Assembly (NCBI GenBank): GCA_000697355.1
Contig: JNEN01000734.1
Location: 1-48,353, forward strand
Length of the DNA: 48,353 nucleotides
Direction: 5' to 3'
Source: Syncephalastrum monosporum B8922
Lineage: Eukaryota; Mucoromycota; Mucoromycetes; Mucorales; Syncephalastraceae
Shown here: positions 1-11,191 of the stretch, one piece after another
Layout of the letters: each line of letters begins with the position of its first letter
Position numbering within the stretch: position 1 is the first letter of the stretch
Made by a program: the position numbers and the translations under genes
The notes under the pieces: model-generated
What the model saw: the letters and a program-made list of their open reading frames with translations, nothing else
Databases searched by the model: none
Told to the model about the DNA's origin: nothing

Positions 1-1249
1 TAAGCAGTGAGTTAGCCTTCCATCTTCATCATGATGCATACACGAATATGTACTTGCCTTCATAGAGATATACAATGGCCATCAGTCATGTTCGATAAAA
101 AGTAAAATAAATAATGGGATGGCGAGCTCCAGGGTAGGCATCTGCAGTCGTCAAACGGTTCGTTATGACTTACGACCTCGGAGTAGAATGCACAACGAAC
201 GCTTGACGCTTGACTCTTGAGACTGCACTCGCGACACCAAGATGACCGTCAACGGAGCGCCAGTGTACAGCAAAGCCATACCCGTCGAACGGCGTGTCGC
301 GTCTGACGACCCCGGGGAGGTTGCACGAGGAACGCTCAACTCTGACGTCCTCATGGCTAAAGATGCGGTACAACGTTATTTATAACCAGAGCAAAAATCA
401 GTATATGATTTCACTTACTCGTTACCCGAGCTGCAAGCCACCCAGGGATGGAGTAAAGTAAAATATCTATAGATAAACGGACGCTGGTAGTATCTGCCAC
501 GGAAACACCTTATCAATTCGTTTCGACTTGCCTTTGTGCCGGTGGACATCTTGACCCGGCCGAATCATTATCAAGGAACCATATATGCAGCACACTCCCA
601 TTGTCTTACCATGACGCCCTACCAAAGGTACCACAACCACAAGCTGGACATAAAGTGTTACCTTCGAGCCAGAGCGTCCATTCATAGGCTCCACCGTCAA
701 CCGAGCAGAACAAGACCACCCGTCCCAGGCAGCATTCTAGGCGATACAATAAGCAACGATCAGCATCATCAATAATGACTCAGAGTATATCCACTTACGA
801 TTAAGGATCGCAATCGGGGACCGAGCGGACTGTCACTCTCGCTGTTGAGGTATAACGGCACATTTCCGGAGAGATATCGAGAGGCTTGAATCGACGTTCT
901 GGGCGTTCGGGATTATTCAAGGACTAGAACGGCAGAGCACACACACAGAGATGTGACCCTGTCCTGTCTATGAGAATGGCGGGGCGTGCTGGGTGGCTGT
1001 GGTGATTTCTGCGAACAGCGGCTGACGCGCGGATCCCGGCTCCAAGACGGCGGGGCGAGTCCCTGGGCATGGTCACCCAGGGACATAACGGTTCCAGAGC
1101 GACAAGGCAAGCTTAACCCCCCGGGACACCACGAACGACCACGACAGACAAGGCAGCAGGCACCAGCACGACCAAGCAAACGCGACCACCATCCGCCGCC
1201 GCGGCAGACCGGCAGGGGCGCCTCCCCAGACAGGCAAAACGGCGGGAGG
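1..1249. other. Gene-poor left flank, no gene recognised
   Basis: No reading frame here has a recognisable domain, and all open frames are under about 155 codons. The longer ones (913-1374 minus, 986-1303 plus) lie in GC-rich, Arg/Pro/Ser-biased sequence next to the low-complexity block and look like composition artefacts. A 70-codon minus frame around 467-700 contains a somewhat protein-like hydrophobic and basic stretch, but I cannot assign it. Minus-strand donor-like GTAAGT motifs occur near 168 and 795 without a convincing exon between them. Confidence 0.5.
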
Positions 1250-1500
1250 AAGACGAGGAGGGAGACGAGGAAGGAGACGAGGACAAAGGGAGAAGGTGAT
1301 TGAGACAAACAGCCGCGTGGAGGCGGCTGCTTTTGCGGATGCGGGTGGTGAGGAGGCGAGCGGGAGGAAGACAACGAGAAGGGACGAGGAGGAAGACGAG
1401 GAGGAAGACGAGGAGGAAGACGAGGACAAAGGAAGGGAGAGAGACTTGGAACAAACAGCCGCGAGGAGGCGGCTGCTTGGCGGGTGCGGATGGTAAGAGG
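1250..1500. repeat. Purine-rich low-complexity block with duplicated hairpin unit
   Basis: A run of GAGGAAGACGAG-type units (about 1230-1440) is flanked by two copies of a unit containing ACAAACAGCCGCG and GGAGGCGGCTGCTT, starting at 1305 and 1451 (offset 146). Each copy carries the inverted repeat AGCCGC...GCGGCT; the 6-nt loop differs (GTGGAG against GAGGAG) while the arms are identical. Frames through it translate to Glu/Asp/Arg or Ser/Leu homopolymers on the two strands, so I treat it as repeat, not coding sequence. Confidence 0.75.
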
Positions 1501-1857
1501 AGGAAGGCGGGAAAAGATGACGACAGGAGAAGGAGTGGAATGGGAGTGCCGGCGCCGATCCGTGCCGACCTACAGCACTTGGTATTCCCACAGCGTCCAG
1601 TGAACGCATGAGCTCCGATTGATGGGCTCGTCTCTTTCGTTGCCCCGACTAGGCCGGGGAGGGGCGCACATCTGCGTGCAGACTGGATGTTGCTCGCCAG
1701 AGAGTGAGGCAATCTGGTTAGCCCCGAGCTCTACACAAGAACGTGAGAAGTCAGTTTGGCAAGATAAAAGACGCTTTTATACATACCTATAGTCTCTCCA
1801 TAGTGGCATTGGCCACAGAGATGCCTGATATCATGCTTCAGTTCGGTACAATGTCTC

Positions 1858-2180
1858 CAGCAGTGCCTTTCTTGGTGCCCTGGTTGTAGCTCCCTTGAGT
1901 TGACGGTGGTGTCGTCATGGTATTGTTCCAATGTCTTGCGCATATGTAGATTGCGCGTCTGTGCCGTGAGTGCAGCAGTGCCTCCCTTGGTGTCGTAGTT
2001 ATAGCTCCATGACTCGATAAAAGAATCGCCTTGGTTTTGCTCATATATAGCTTGCGTTACTGTGCCAGATGTCCAGTAGTGTCTCCCTATGGCCGTGGTT
2101 GTAGCTCCTTGAGTCGACGGTGGTATCGTCATGGCATTGCTCCGTGCCTTGCGCATATATAGTTTGCGGGTCTGTGTTTT
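1858..2180. repeat. Degenerate tandem repeat, about three units of 100-115 bp
   Basis: Three consecutive units begin with CAGCAGTGCC (1858), CAGCAGTGCC (1973) and CAGTAGTGTC (2073). Each runs in the same order through CTTGGTGYC or a variant, a GGTTGTAGCTCC-type box, a variable middle (GACGGTGGTRTCGTCATGG in units 1 and 3, replaced in unit 2), CTTGCGCATATRTAG or a variant, and a GTCTGTG end. A 141-codon minus ORF crosses the array but changes frame relative to the units, so the repeat is DNA-level minisatellite decay, not a protein repeat. Confidence 0.75.
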
Positions 2181-4753
2181 CTGGATATGCTGTAGCGATG
2201 TATTCTGGCTTCGTGCCTTCCTTCATGTTGCGCTCCTCTTGAGTATGCTCCAATGGCTGCAGCCGATACGTCGTCCAAGACAGATGTTATTTGCCCCGTG
2301 CACAGTGTCTATGTGTGGCTGACCTTCACGGCCGTACAGTAGGATAGATCCAGTGCTTGTGTATGCCTGTCTATATATTGAAACTTGCGTTAGCATTAGA
2401 GTCAATCAATGTGTCAACGAGGTACTTGCCTATGCGATTCTCAAATGCTTGTTTGCATGTTGGCACCAATGATAAAGAGGTGATCGCTGCTTGGTAGCAT
2501 TTATGGCTATGCACCAATAACGGTGACTTGGTGCCAGTACTGCGTTGCGCGCAGAGCTAAATCGTCAAATATGTGGTGTTGCAGCATTCCTTGACGCTGA
2601 CCTGAGAGCGCCTTGTCTGGCTCTGAAGAATCTTGGGCGTACCATATGTGAGTATGTGATATAGAGACATAAAATGTTTCCTTACCTGCTGCTATGGTGG
2701 GGCTTTCTTTTCTGCATCAGGTCGGCTACCATGAAGAGACAAAGGCATATGCAGCTCCCCAGGACGCTACATAGATAAGATGAAATGAGTGCTCAACGTA
2801 TGCAATAGGACCGCAATGCTTACCGGATAGTACATGTATGTCTCCTTCTTCTTTGATCCTTTTCCTTTTCTTTTCTTCTTCGATCTTATTTTTTTTCTCA
2901 TTCATTTCTTTTTCTTTTTCTTTTTCTTTGGGAATGTAGCTTTAGTGTGTGGGAACCTTGAGTGTGTGGGAATTTATATCGAATCCCATTGGGTAGGCGT
3001 TTGAACAGTGTGGTCATAGGGTTGTGGCGTGCATCATGTGTTGTGCTCTGTATGGCATTGTCGTTGTTGTTTCGCCGTGTTGCACGATGGTCTGGATCCC
3101 AGAATGAGCGGATCGATCGATTTCCAACTCGTGTCAAGATTACTTACTGTTTTTTTTGTAGATGTATGCAGAGACCAGAATATAGGACGTCGCCTTTTGC
3201 TATGGCCGCCGCTGAGGTAGTGCGTTGTGTATCAGCCGCGGCCGTGTAATAATGCTAAAGATAAGGTCGATGTCAATACCACATTTGTGTGTAGCATATC
3301 ATGCCATGCATGCAGGAGAACAAGGAAGAACTTACACGTTGAATAAAGAGTGTGTGCTCTTTCTTGAGAGGCCTCAGACCATGATGGTCACCTTGAGTCC
3401 AGGTCGTCCTATTCGCCTCGTGCTTGCTGCTTGATGTGTCTTGTTCTTGGTTTGTGCGATAAGAGTCGAAAGACTTGCATGTTGTTTTGAGTCTTGACAG
3501 CTGTCAGAGATCGACAATAGACTTGTGCGACGTATCCTTGGGACGTGCGCATGGACGAGATCAAGGCCATGGCGTTGTCTGATTGCAAAAGAATGAGATT
3601 CATAACCTGAGATTCGTCATTTAAGGCACTTACTTTTGTGAGAAGACTTTGAAGAGAGAGATATTGGATGGTATCTTTTCTGCTGCGGTTTATATGTCGT
3701 TGCCAGTACATCGGTTTTCATGCGTTGGTCTGATGATCATGTGGTGGCCCTTTCAACTGGCGACAAAACGTTATTTTTTCCAACCAAAAAGAAGACAATG
3801 CTGTATAAGACTATGCTTTACATAGAGTATGCTACGTCTATCTCATAATGATAATGCTATTTTTTTTTATTTGAGTAAGATTGCCTTCTGCGTTATACTT
3901 TCTTTTTCTTCTTCTTGGTCCATCTGGAGCCCTTGGAATTTATTGCTTTGGATTCAAAAAACCATTGATCTACATACTGCTTCTCTCAGGTCTCTGTACA
4001 AATTTTAAGCGTGTCTCTACGATGTCGTTATCATACTTTTCCTGCTGATATGAGGAGAAGGAGTGCAAGGAAGGTCATCATAGCGGAAGATGAATTGCAT
4101 GGAAAACAAATGTACTGCATCGAAAGCCACTGAAGACTAGCAACATGCTTGGTAGCATAGAATGGTCGATTCTTTTCACTAGGTCCAGTGCATTTCTACC
4201 ATAGAGAAATGTATAACTCCATATGTACAAGTCCATATCATTTGAGAGGTGGGGTGTGTTGGGTGCGTGGTGGACGAGTGGGCGGTGGCGACAGCGCGCG
4301 GCGACGGTGTGCTGGGTAAGGAAGTATCCCTTTTTTATTTGATGTGTGTATCTTCTCTTCCTCGTCCCTTCCTCTTCTTATACCTTGCCCCCATCCGGTC
4401 CCCCATCTATGTCTTTACAGAAGTGTGCGTCTTCGTGTCCCCGAGGTCGTGAACATGTAGCAAGGGACGTCAAAAGTAAGTTGTGCTATGTCAAAGTAGA
4501 GCCCTCTCCATTAACAGAGTAGAGAATATGTGCTTGATTTTATATACTACATACGTCCTTGTACATATATTGAGATAAGCATGTACAGTTTTGCATCACT
4601 GGCTCCATTACAAGAGTTGCGACATCGTATATGTATTATATGCATATGCTCTGTTAAGTGTTACGTCGTAGAGAGAGACAATCAGCACTCGTGGAAAGAA
4701 ATTACAGCTAGTTTTACAGTATGGTTTTCACCTCCATGACAGGCAAAAACGCT
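2181..4753. other. Gene-poor AT-rich stretch with minus-strand splice-like signals
   Basis: No protein family is recognisable. On the minus strand two intron-like intervals, 2823-2767 (57 nt, GTAAGC...TATGTAG) and 2685-2623 (63 nt, GTAAGG...TTCTTCAG), flank an 81-nt interval. Their lengths and termini match the proven introns of this window. Other minus donor-like motifs lie near 3143, 3332 and 3630. T-rich tracts at 2879-2930 and 3858-3870 break up the sequence. It could be a decayed gene or a spliced non-coding transcript. Nothing here supports a product. Confidence 0.3.
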
Positions 4754-4830
4754 CCTACGCCTAGCTCAATGGGCAATCAGTCAATGAGCATGGTCGACTT
4801 GACCCGAGATCGACCTTCGATTCTAAAAAA
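4754..4830 (+). pseudogene. tRNA-like relic (A-box/B-box spacing)
   Basis: The motif TAGCTCAATGGG (4761-4772) matches the polymerase III A box with one mismatch, and CCTTCGATTCT about 52 nt later resembles a B box with about three mismatches, followed by an A-rich run. No proper acceptor stem can be drawn. If real, this is a decayed tRNA or tRNA-derived SINE head; chance similarity is quite possible. Confidence 0.2.
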
Positions 4831-5377
4831 TAGACAGAGACAATATATGAGCTTATGCTGTTGAAGACAGAGAAAGAGAGCAATCCGAATGAGTGAGGAA
4901 GAGAAGCAAACGTCTTTGTTCAAGGATACAATCATTGTATATGTAAGATTCGCATAGACGTATATGTATATAATACACTGTATATTTCTATTACTATAAT
5001 CAAATGTCTGGAGTTTGAGTTTGAGTTTGTGTGTGCCTGTCGGCAACTGCACATGTCAAACGGCGTGGCGCGGCTTACAGATATGCACGCTGACGCTTGA
5101 CATTGCGTACAGAAGCCGGCTGTTAAACAGCGTGCTACGGCTTATAGCTTCTGCAAAAGAAGTAGCGCAGTGCCGCTAAACCAGGATTCAATATATGACA
5201 CAAGATTAACGGGAGGATCATGCTAAAAAACAGGGCGGTAATGACCAAGACATTCTACATGCTTCTTTTCAATACAGTGACAAGAGAATATCCATGGAAA
5301 CCAACCTTTCGGCACCTTCGCTTTTACGTGACATTACAAAACACGAGGCCACTGTGCAGCCAGAAGATCTAGCAGGT
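4831..5377. other. Intergenic, no gene recognised
   Basis: Nothing codes convincingly. The stretch at 5050-5180 has two similar phrases, ACGGCGTGGCGCGGCTTACAG and CAGCGTGCTACGGCTTATAG, about 75 nt apart, which may be another decayed short duplication. Confidence 0.3.
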
Positions 5378-6013
5378 TCATGATGCTTCCCAATGTGCTG
5401 TGAGCAAAATTCGAAAAGAATGGCAACGTGCACTACCTTTGATACAGCATTCGCGAATGCTGCGACGGCAAAACCATAGCACAATCCTGCATACCAGACA
5501 CATTCGACACATCAATTCCATACAGACAGAGGTCATCCTACCTTTTCCAGTATGTACTAACCTTTGTACGAGTCTCTCGGCATTTGCCTCAATACACATT
5601 TTGACTTGCACCCCGCGATAAATCAACCAAGACAAAACTGACTCATTGCAATCTACAAAGCAGACGTGAAGACGGCTCACAAAATGCATCGTGTCAACTA
5701 CCGTGTTCGTATGCGTTGCAAGCAGCATGACACCGATAGCAGATGAGCGTGTGGGGGTCGAGTACTTGAGCAGCGTGCACTGGAAAGCGTCGCATCTACA
5801 AAACAGACGTGAAGACGGCCCGGAAAGCTCATCGTATCGAAGTGTTTTCAATGCACCGGGTATGGACTTGGGTTGGGACCTGGAACTGGGTTGATCTGGG
5901 ATCTGATTGGTTAGAAGATGAACCCGGAAAGAGCTTGGTATCGATGCACTGTGTTGTAGTGCTGGTACTTGTACATGTCCATTGTCACCTAAGAGAGAGG
6001 ATGGCTGAAGCAT
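5378..6013 (-). CDS. Unassigned 211-codon ORF, hypothetical
   Basis: This is the longest single-exon open frame in the gene-poor flank, 211 aa from the first ATG (6011-6013 on the plus strand). I recognise no domain. It is rich in Ser, Leu, Arg and Cys and carries an internal repeat: a phrase around SSRLFCRCDA recurs as SRLHVCFVDC, mirroring the DNA duplication at 5651 and 5794. Minus-strand donor-like AAAGGTA motifs at about 5441 and 5550 lie inside it. It may be chance, a relic, or a lineage-specific gene. An uninterrupted frame of this length is uncommon by chance, which is the only reason it is listed. Confidence 0.25.
   Translation of the reverse strand: MLQPSSLLGDNGHVQVPALQHSASIPSSFRVHLLTNQIPDQPSSRSQPKSIPGALKTLRYDELSGPSSRLFCRCDAFQCTLLKYSTPTRSSAIGVMLLATHTNTVVDTMHFVSRLHVCFVDCNESVLSWLIYRGVQVKMCIEANAERLVQRLVHTGKGRMTSVCMELMCRMCLVCRIVLWFCRRSIRECCIKGSARCHSFRILLTAHWEAS
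5651..5845. repeat. Diverged direct duplication, offset 143 bp
   Basis: Copies start at 5651 and 5794. Both begin ATCTACAAARCAGACGTGAA and continue GACGGCYC, then match in patches through ATCGTRTC to GTGTTTTC or GTGTTC. The two copies are about 80 percent alike over some 50 nt. The offset is close to the 146 nt seen at 1305/1451, but the sequences are unrelated. Confidence 0.6.
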
Positions 6014-8359
6014 GGGAAGGTAGTAAGAGGCCTGTGTGCAGTGCGGCGGCTTGGCTGGGGATGATAAACAGTGATAAATCAATTTCTGCGCATGGATGAA
6101 TGTGGTGAATTACCTGTTCTGATGTGTATATGCGTGAATGGTGGCGTGGCCATCAGCATAGAGTGCGTGCTGCTTTTTGGTCAGTGTGCTGTGCTGTGTT
6201 GTGAGTCTTGTGTTACCGGACGCGAGGTGCAAGTGGGCATGTTTGAGTCTGTGCAACGCGTCATGCTGGTCGGCGTGCGGCAATTGGAATCTGCATGATT
6301 ATAACTCAGGGACGTACCTTTGCTGGTGTCCCTCAATGCTTGCTGCCGTAACAGAAAGATCCCCGTTGCAAGCCTACAGGAAAGAGAGCGTGTGAATGGA
6401 GACTAGAAAGAAGGAGAAACAAGAAAGAAAAATAAATCAATGCAAGGTGGTGACCACCCAAGGCTATTTACGCGTGATACTCGGCACCCATCGTCATCTT
6501 AGTTCAATGAGCGCCCAGCATGGCTTTTATTTCACCTTTAGCGGGGTGCAGAAGCAAGATCAGTCTGAGCGAATTGTGTTTGAAGAAGAAGATCCGGAAT
6601 GATCGAGAGATTGGGACACGTACCTTTTCTCTCAAAGTAAAAGCGGTAATCGTGGTCTAATCTGGCTGCGATGCAACGCGATTGGCCAAATGATCCTTTG
6701 CTCTGTCCACGGTAATGAGCACACGCGTCGTGGATGGCAGACACAAGAGCAAAGCAGATGCGTGTTCATGGATTTTTGACTCTGGGTGCGTAAGGCTGAG
6801 AGAGCAGCAGCATCTGGTGTTGTCAATCGGGACTGCTTTAATTTACATGACTCGGCCACCGCACAGACAGCTTAAAAAACATTCAAGAGCAATTTCATGC
6901 AAGATAATATATCAAAGGCCCATGAAAACAGTAAATAACCCTAATATAAGGTACCTCCCAGTTAAGAAGCTGTGTAGTACCGCTTGGCCAGTATTAATAA
7001 CAGGAAATACCATGGACGGGATGAGTATACTGAAGACCAAATCGGTATTGATAGAGACATTCAATAATCACGCTTTTAACACAGTGTCAAAAGGGTGCCA
7101 ATGAACACCAGCCTTACTTCATCTTGCTCTACACGTGATGATCAATGCAGGAACACGCTGTGCAGGGAGAGGATCTATAAAGATCTTGAAGGAGTCGGTC
7201 TAGTAGAAGCATGGTGTGAAAAGGATCTCACTTGGCACTACCTTTGACGCAACATGCATGCATGGTACATGTATAGAACGAAAGCTACCACAGTGCTCTC
7301 CCGATACCTGTTGTGATATAGGGGAAGTGTTGTAGAAATCAGACGTTTGAGTCAAGTGAGACTGAAAGACAGTTGTTCTTTATTTGCTAGCACTTCCACC
7401 CTGGTTATATAGAATTTTATGATTCCTCTTGTTAACCTTGTATCCAGTGTTTCACACTAAAACTGATATCCTCCAGGCATACGTGTACTTAGCCTATGTG
7501 TGGGAAGCTCTAGGTGTGGCAAGACCGGATCTCGGAACGTAAGTCAAGTAGCTGTGGAGCCACCAGGCATGGATTAGCTATGTCTACGACACCTGTTACT
7601 ATTTTTTTTGATGTGCGAGGTCAAGGCAGCGAAAGGTATCCAGGTCTTCATAGAACGGGAGCAGAGGGTGCCGTCATGACAAAATATAGTAAGAGTTGCC
7701 ACGATTGGTTGACTCATCCCAGCTGGTATGCCTACCTCACTAATATTCAGATGTCTGCACTTTACGTTCCTGCACTCTCCCGGATCATCCTGGGGTTTGT
7801 GCCCTCTGAGCGTTATACCCAATGACCCTGCCAAGGGTTTATATCAAGATAGGCTGATAGACTGCACTACAGCCCAGAAAAATCATGTATAACCAGGCCA
7901 ACGTGCTGCTCATTGCTGCCGTCCCTTTCTTTTCTTCTGTTAAGCACCATTGCGCCATGTTAAAGCACATCATCAGCGACGACTAAAGCAGAAGTTTCTT
8001 CGTATCATGAACACTATCCCACGCGGTTGCTGAGCGATCGTGTGCACTCCCGCGGCTTACAGTTTGAGCAGATGCAGTCCTGGCCGGCATACTTACTCGC
8101 TTCGTTCGTTTGATACGCTTCGCACGGGAGAATTAACCTGGAAAAGTAATTAACTGACTGGCACAGTACCGTAGGCGTCATAAGAACGCGCCTTCATCTT
8201 CCCCAAGTGTAAGTAAAGCGCTCAAGAAGAAGAAAAGAAGCATACGAAAATTCATGATAAATTGGTGAAGAAGGCTAGCCCAACTGAGGTGCTCCCGTCC
8301 CTATGGAAGCCACCCCAATCGGACTTCAGATGCATTTGGCGCCCCAAATTAACATCCTA
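6014..8359. other. Gene-poor interval, no gene recognised
   Basis: Open frames reach at most about 130 codons (6715-7104 plus) and none has a recognisable motif. Minus-strand donor-like motifs (AAAGGTAC or AAAGGTAG) recur near 6317, 6624 and 7240, and the phrase GCACTACCTTTGA occurs both at about 5433 and about 7233. This may be a decayed duplicated locus or coincidence. Confidence 0.3.
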
Positions 8360-8446
8360 ACAGGTCCGAATCCGGGATTCGAACCTGTAACCTTCCGAAC
8401 GTTGATCAGACGCCCTGGCCGACTAGTCAACATAGCACGGTTAATT
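8360..8446 (-). pseudogene. tRNA-like element with perfect B box and terminal hairpin
   Basis: On the minus strand the sequence has an anticodon-arm-like stem TCTGA/TCGGA around a 7-nt loop TCAACGT, then AAGGTTACA and a perfect polymerase III B box GGTTCGAATCC (plus 8375-8385). The 5' half is degenerate: there is no matching acceptor stem, and loop position 33 is C instead of T. The 3' end forms a 14-bp inverted repeat (8360-8373 with 8375-8388, one mismatch). A functional tRNA is unlikely; a tRNA pseudogene or the head of a tRNA-derived SINE fits better. Confidence 0.4.
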
Positions 8447-11191
8447 TTATAGTAATTATAGCCCATTTCGGCAGTATCCTTCTTAATACAAAAAGTCCTC
8501 TAAGCCACTTATAGACGCGTTTACACCACTTTAGACCCATTTAGACCACTTGCTCTGCTCCATCGCTTTCTTTTCATCAACAAAGAAAGTGTCATTCACT
8601 CATGAGCTGACTACTTTACCTTATAGCACCGTATCAGCGCGAACAACTACCACGTCGACGCTGTTCCCACGCACTTCACTCGGCTTAATGGCACAATGCT
8701 ATGGCCTGATCACCCTTATAACAACGACACGCTTATTTTATTCAATTGTGCTACCATCCTCCAATGCACTTTTACAATGATCAGCTGCCATCATACACAC
8801 TGTATACTATATATTATATATTGTACTGTATATACGGCTTGAGTATGGCGAGTAACTACTGTAGGTAAGGCTTCGCCTAAGAGGTTAGACGATTCGCTGC
8901 CAGCGGGCATCTACATGTATAAGGATTATAAGCAGGCTCTGAAATATGTTCAATATGTCTGCTCATTACGCACTTCAGTGCTATTTTCGTGGACAGTATA
9001 GCCGATACTTTGTTGGATGTAAAATTCACAATTTATGGCAGCAGGGCGCTCATAATTCTCTTTTCGTCTTGCGACTCGGTTGTTCCAATGGTTGCTGAGC
9101 ATGAGCTTGGATCCCCCAGTTGCCAACGCAAGCACGGAGGGGAAGGAAAGTGGTGGCAGTTTCTTCCATTCTTATCGCAGGGCAAATGAAAAGCCTCGGT
9201 CGGTATATGGGTCAGCTCGTTCTTGCAAAGCATGCTTAGTAAGGCTTCGGTATACAGTATATCCCAGCTGAATTGGCGCTTCATCTCACCTAGAACTTCG
9301 CTGAAGGGTAAAGGGAGCTGATAATCTGCCGTTGCAAAGTCCATCGCAGTGGAACATCGAAACCTGGCCGCATCAGATGAGCCAGTGAGGATGGTGGGAG
9401 GTCGAACTGAATGCAGAAGCTAAAGGAATTCCGAAGAAATCTTGAACGGGATGATATGAGACAACACCCCCCCTTATTACATACAAGCAAGATAACACTG
9501 GCATCCACAGACATAGTGTTGCTGTTAATAACGCATGCCCTGCTGACTACGCCGCAGCTCGCAATAAACAAGAATACGCCAAATTGACTGGTCGAAATCG
9601 AATCGCGAGAACGACGCGTGTCATGCTCTTTACCCGATTGTCGTATCAAACTCGAAGTTGCCGAGGCAGGCAACATGCAGGCTCATCTCACACGCGACTC
9701 GGCCGATGGTGTGATACAGCCAGACGCATGATGAAGCCACGTTTTGTGTTCATATCATTGTCAGCCGGTCAGCTGAGAAGATTAATGTACACATCCCTAT
9801 TAGGTGTGCCTATTTAGGCAGACCACAACGAAAACAGGTATTTCTGATATTGTATAGCTCTCGATGCGGAGCGTAAAGCGAGGTTCTCCACAGAACGAGA
9901 GGAGATACAGTAAATGAAAAAAAAAAAGACACATTGGGGCTTGTGAAATAAAGTATAGCTCTATCGATCGATGATATCATTCAGTAAGAGTGGATGTTAG
10001 CTAGTTGAAGCGAAGCCTCGTCTTAGTGTGTGTCTCATACCGTGCATATCCATTTTTTGGTGCTTTCAGGGTAGTCTGTGTCTCGAGTGGTCAGGCCGGC
10101 AGGACACGGCTCTGATAGGTCAGCGATCTCTATCAATTGTGTCACAAAACAATAATAAATGCTACGAGACTCTTACCCACGTGGCAAGCGATCTCTGAGA
10201 GCCCATGAGCGATGATGGGACCTGGTCTTTGCGCAATGCCAGGAGGAGCTCCAAGTTACGGCGGATGAACCTTTGACGGGATCTAGCATGCTTCCATGAA
10301 TGCAGGTTCTGTTCGTAGGAGGAAAGGGCTGCAGTCTGGGTGCATCTATCTCCAACATGTGCTGAACTGCTTTACTTTGAAACCTGAGCCGCCCACAACG
10401 TCATAGATCGCACAAACGATTTTCTTTGTTTTCGCAACCCCGAACAGGGTAAAAGAAAGCGCCTGGCATAAAGGGCTCTCCTGCCATTTCTTTTCTTGTC
10501 ATATGCAAGACGCCCAAGTACGCACACACACACTCCCATCGGCCGACGCATTCCGCTGCTGCTGAGCGCTTCGAAACCCTATCAGCGGCACCGGAAATAC
10601 GTTTTTGGATGTACCTCTTTTTTGTTCGTCCCCCCCTCTCTCCGCCTTTCTGTCCGCAGGTAGAGGCGTTTTAACTTTGACTTCTTGCTAAAACCCCTCA
10701 ACCTCGCACGGAGTTTGAGACCCTGGCCTGATCAATAAAAGATTGCGTTTGGTTGCCCTGTACGTATTTTTATGTACCAAGCGCAAAATGATTCTTGGGG
10801 TGGTAGTTTTCGGACGATAGTTCGCGAAGCAAAGTAGAAGATGACCAGCAAATTTGCGTTGCTTATTGCTTTGTCCTCGTGGACGACAGAATGAGGCAAG
10901 TGACCAATCAACAACGTGCAGGAAAGGCACTTCTTCCTTTTCAACTTGTGCCGAATGAAACGCACACGCTTGGAACACACGCACATATCCCTTCTCTCTC
11001 CCTTTTTTTTTTAGGATATCTCGTGTGGCGCAGGGCCGAGAGAGAGAGAAAATAGAAACAAAAAAATCTATTGGCACAGTATAGGGCGAATGGGTGAGCG
11101 TGCTGGCATCATGTGAGGGATCTATAACGTGGGGATAATGGAAAGTAGGACAAGAATAAGGTACGAGGCTAACGCAAAAAGTCGAGTCGAG
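8447..11191. other. Gene-poor interval, no gene recognised
   Basis: Several 100-130-codon frames occur (9033-9344 minus, 9290-9676 minus, 10688-11077 minus) without recognisable domains. The first has a run around SEVLGEMKRQFSWDILYTEA that reads like protein, but I cannot extend it through plausible splice sites. The last 300 nt will include the 3' UTR of the zinc-finger gene that ends at 11192. A short AT repeat cluster lies at 8800-8835. Confidence 0.35.

Noticed and set aside
913..1712. Several 100-200-codon overlapping frames on both strands
   Set aside because: They are Ser/Leu/Pro or Glu/Arg homopolymer products of the purine-rich repeat, open on both strands because of composition.
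1731..2156. 141-codon minus ORF across the tandem repeat
   Set aside because: The repeat units are in different frames, so the protein shows no periodicity; it is a by-product of the repeat.
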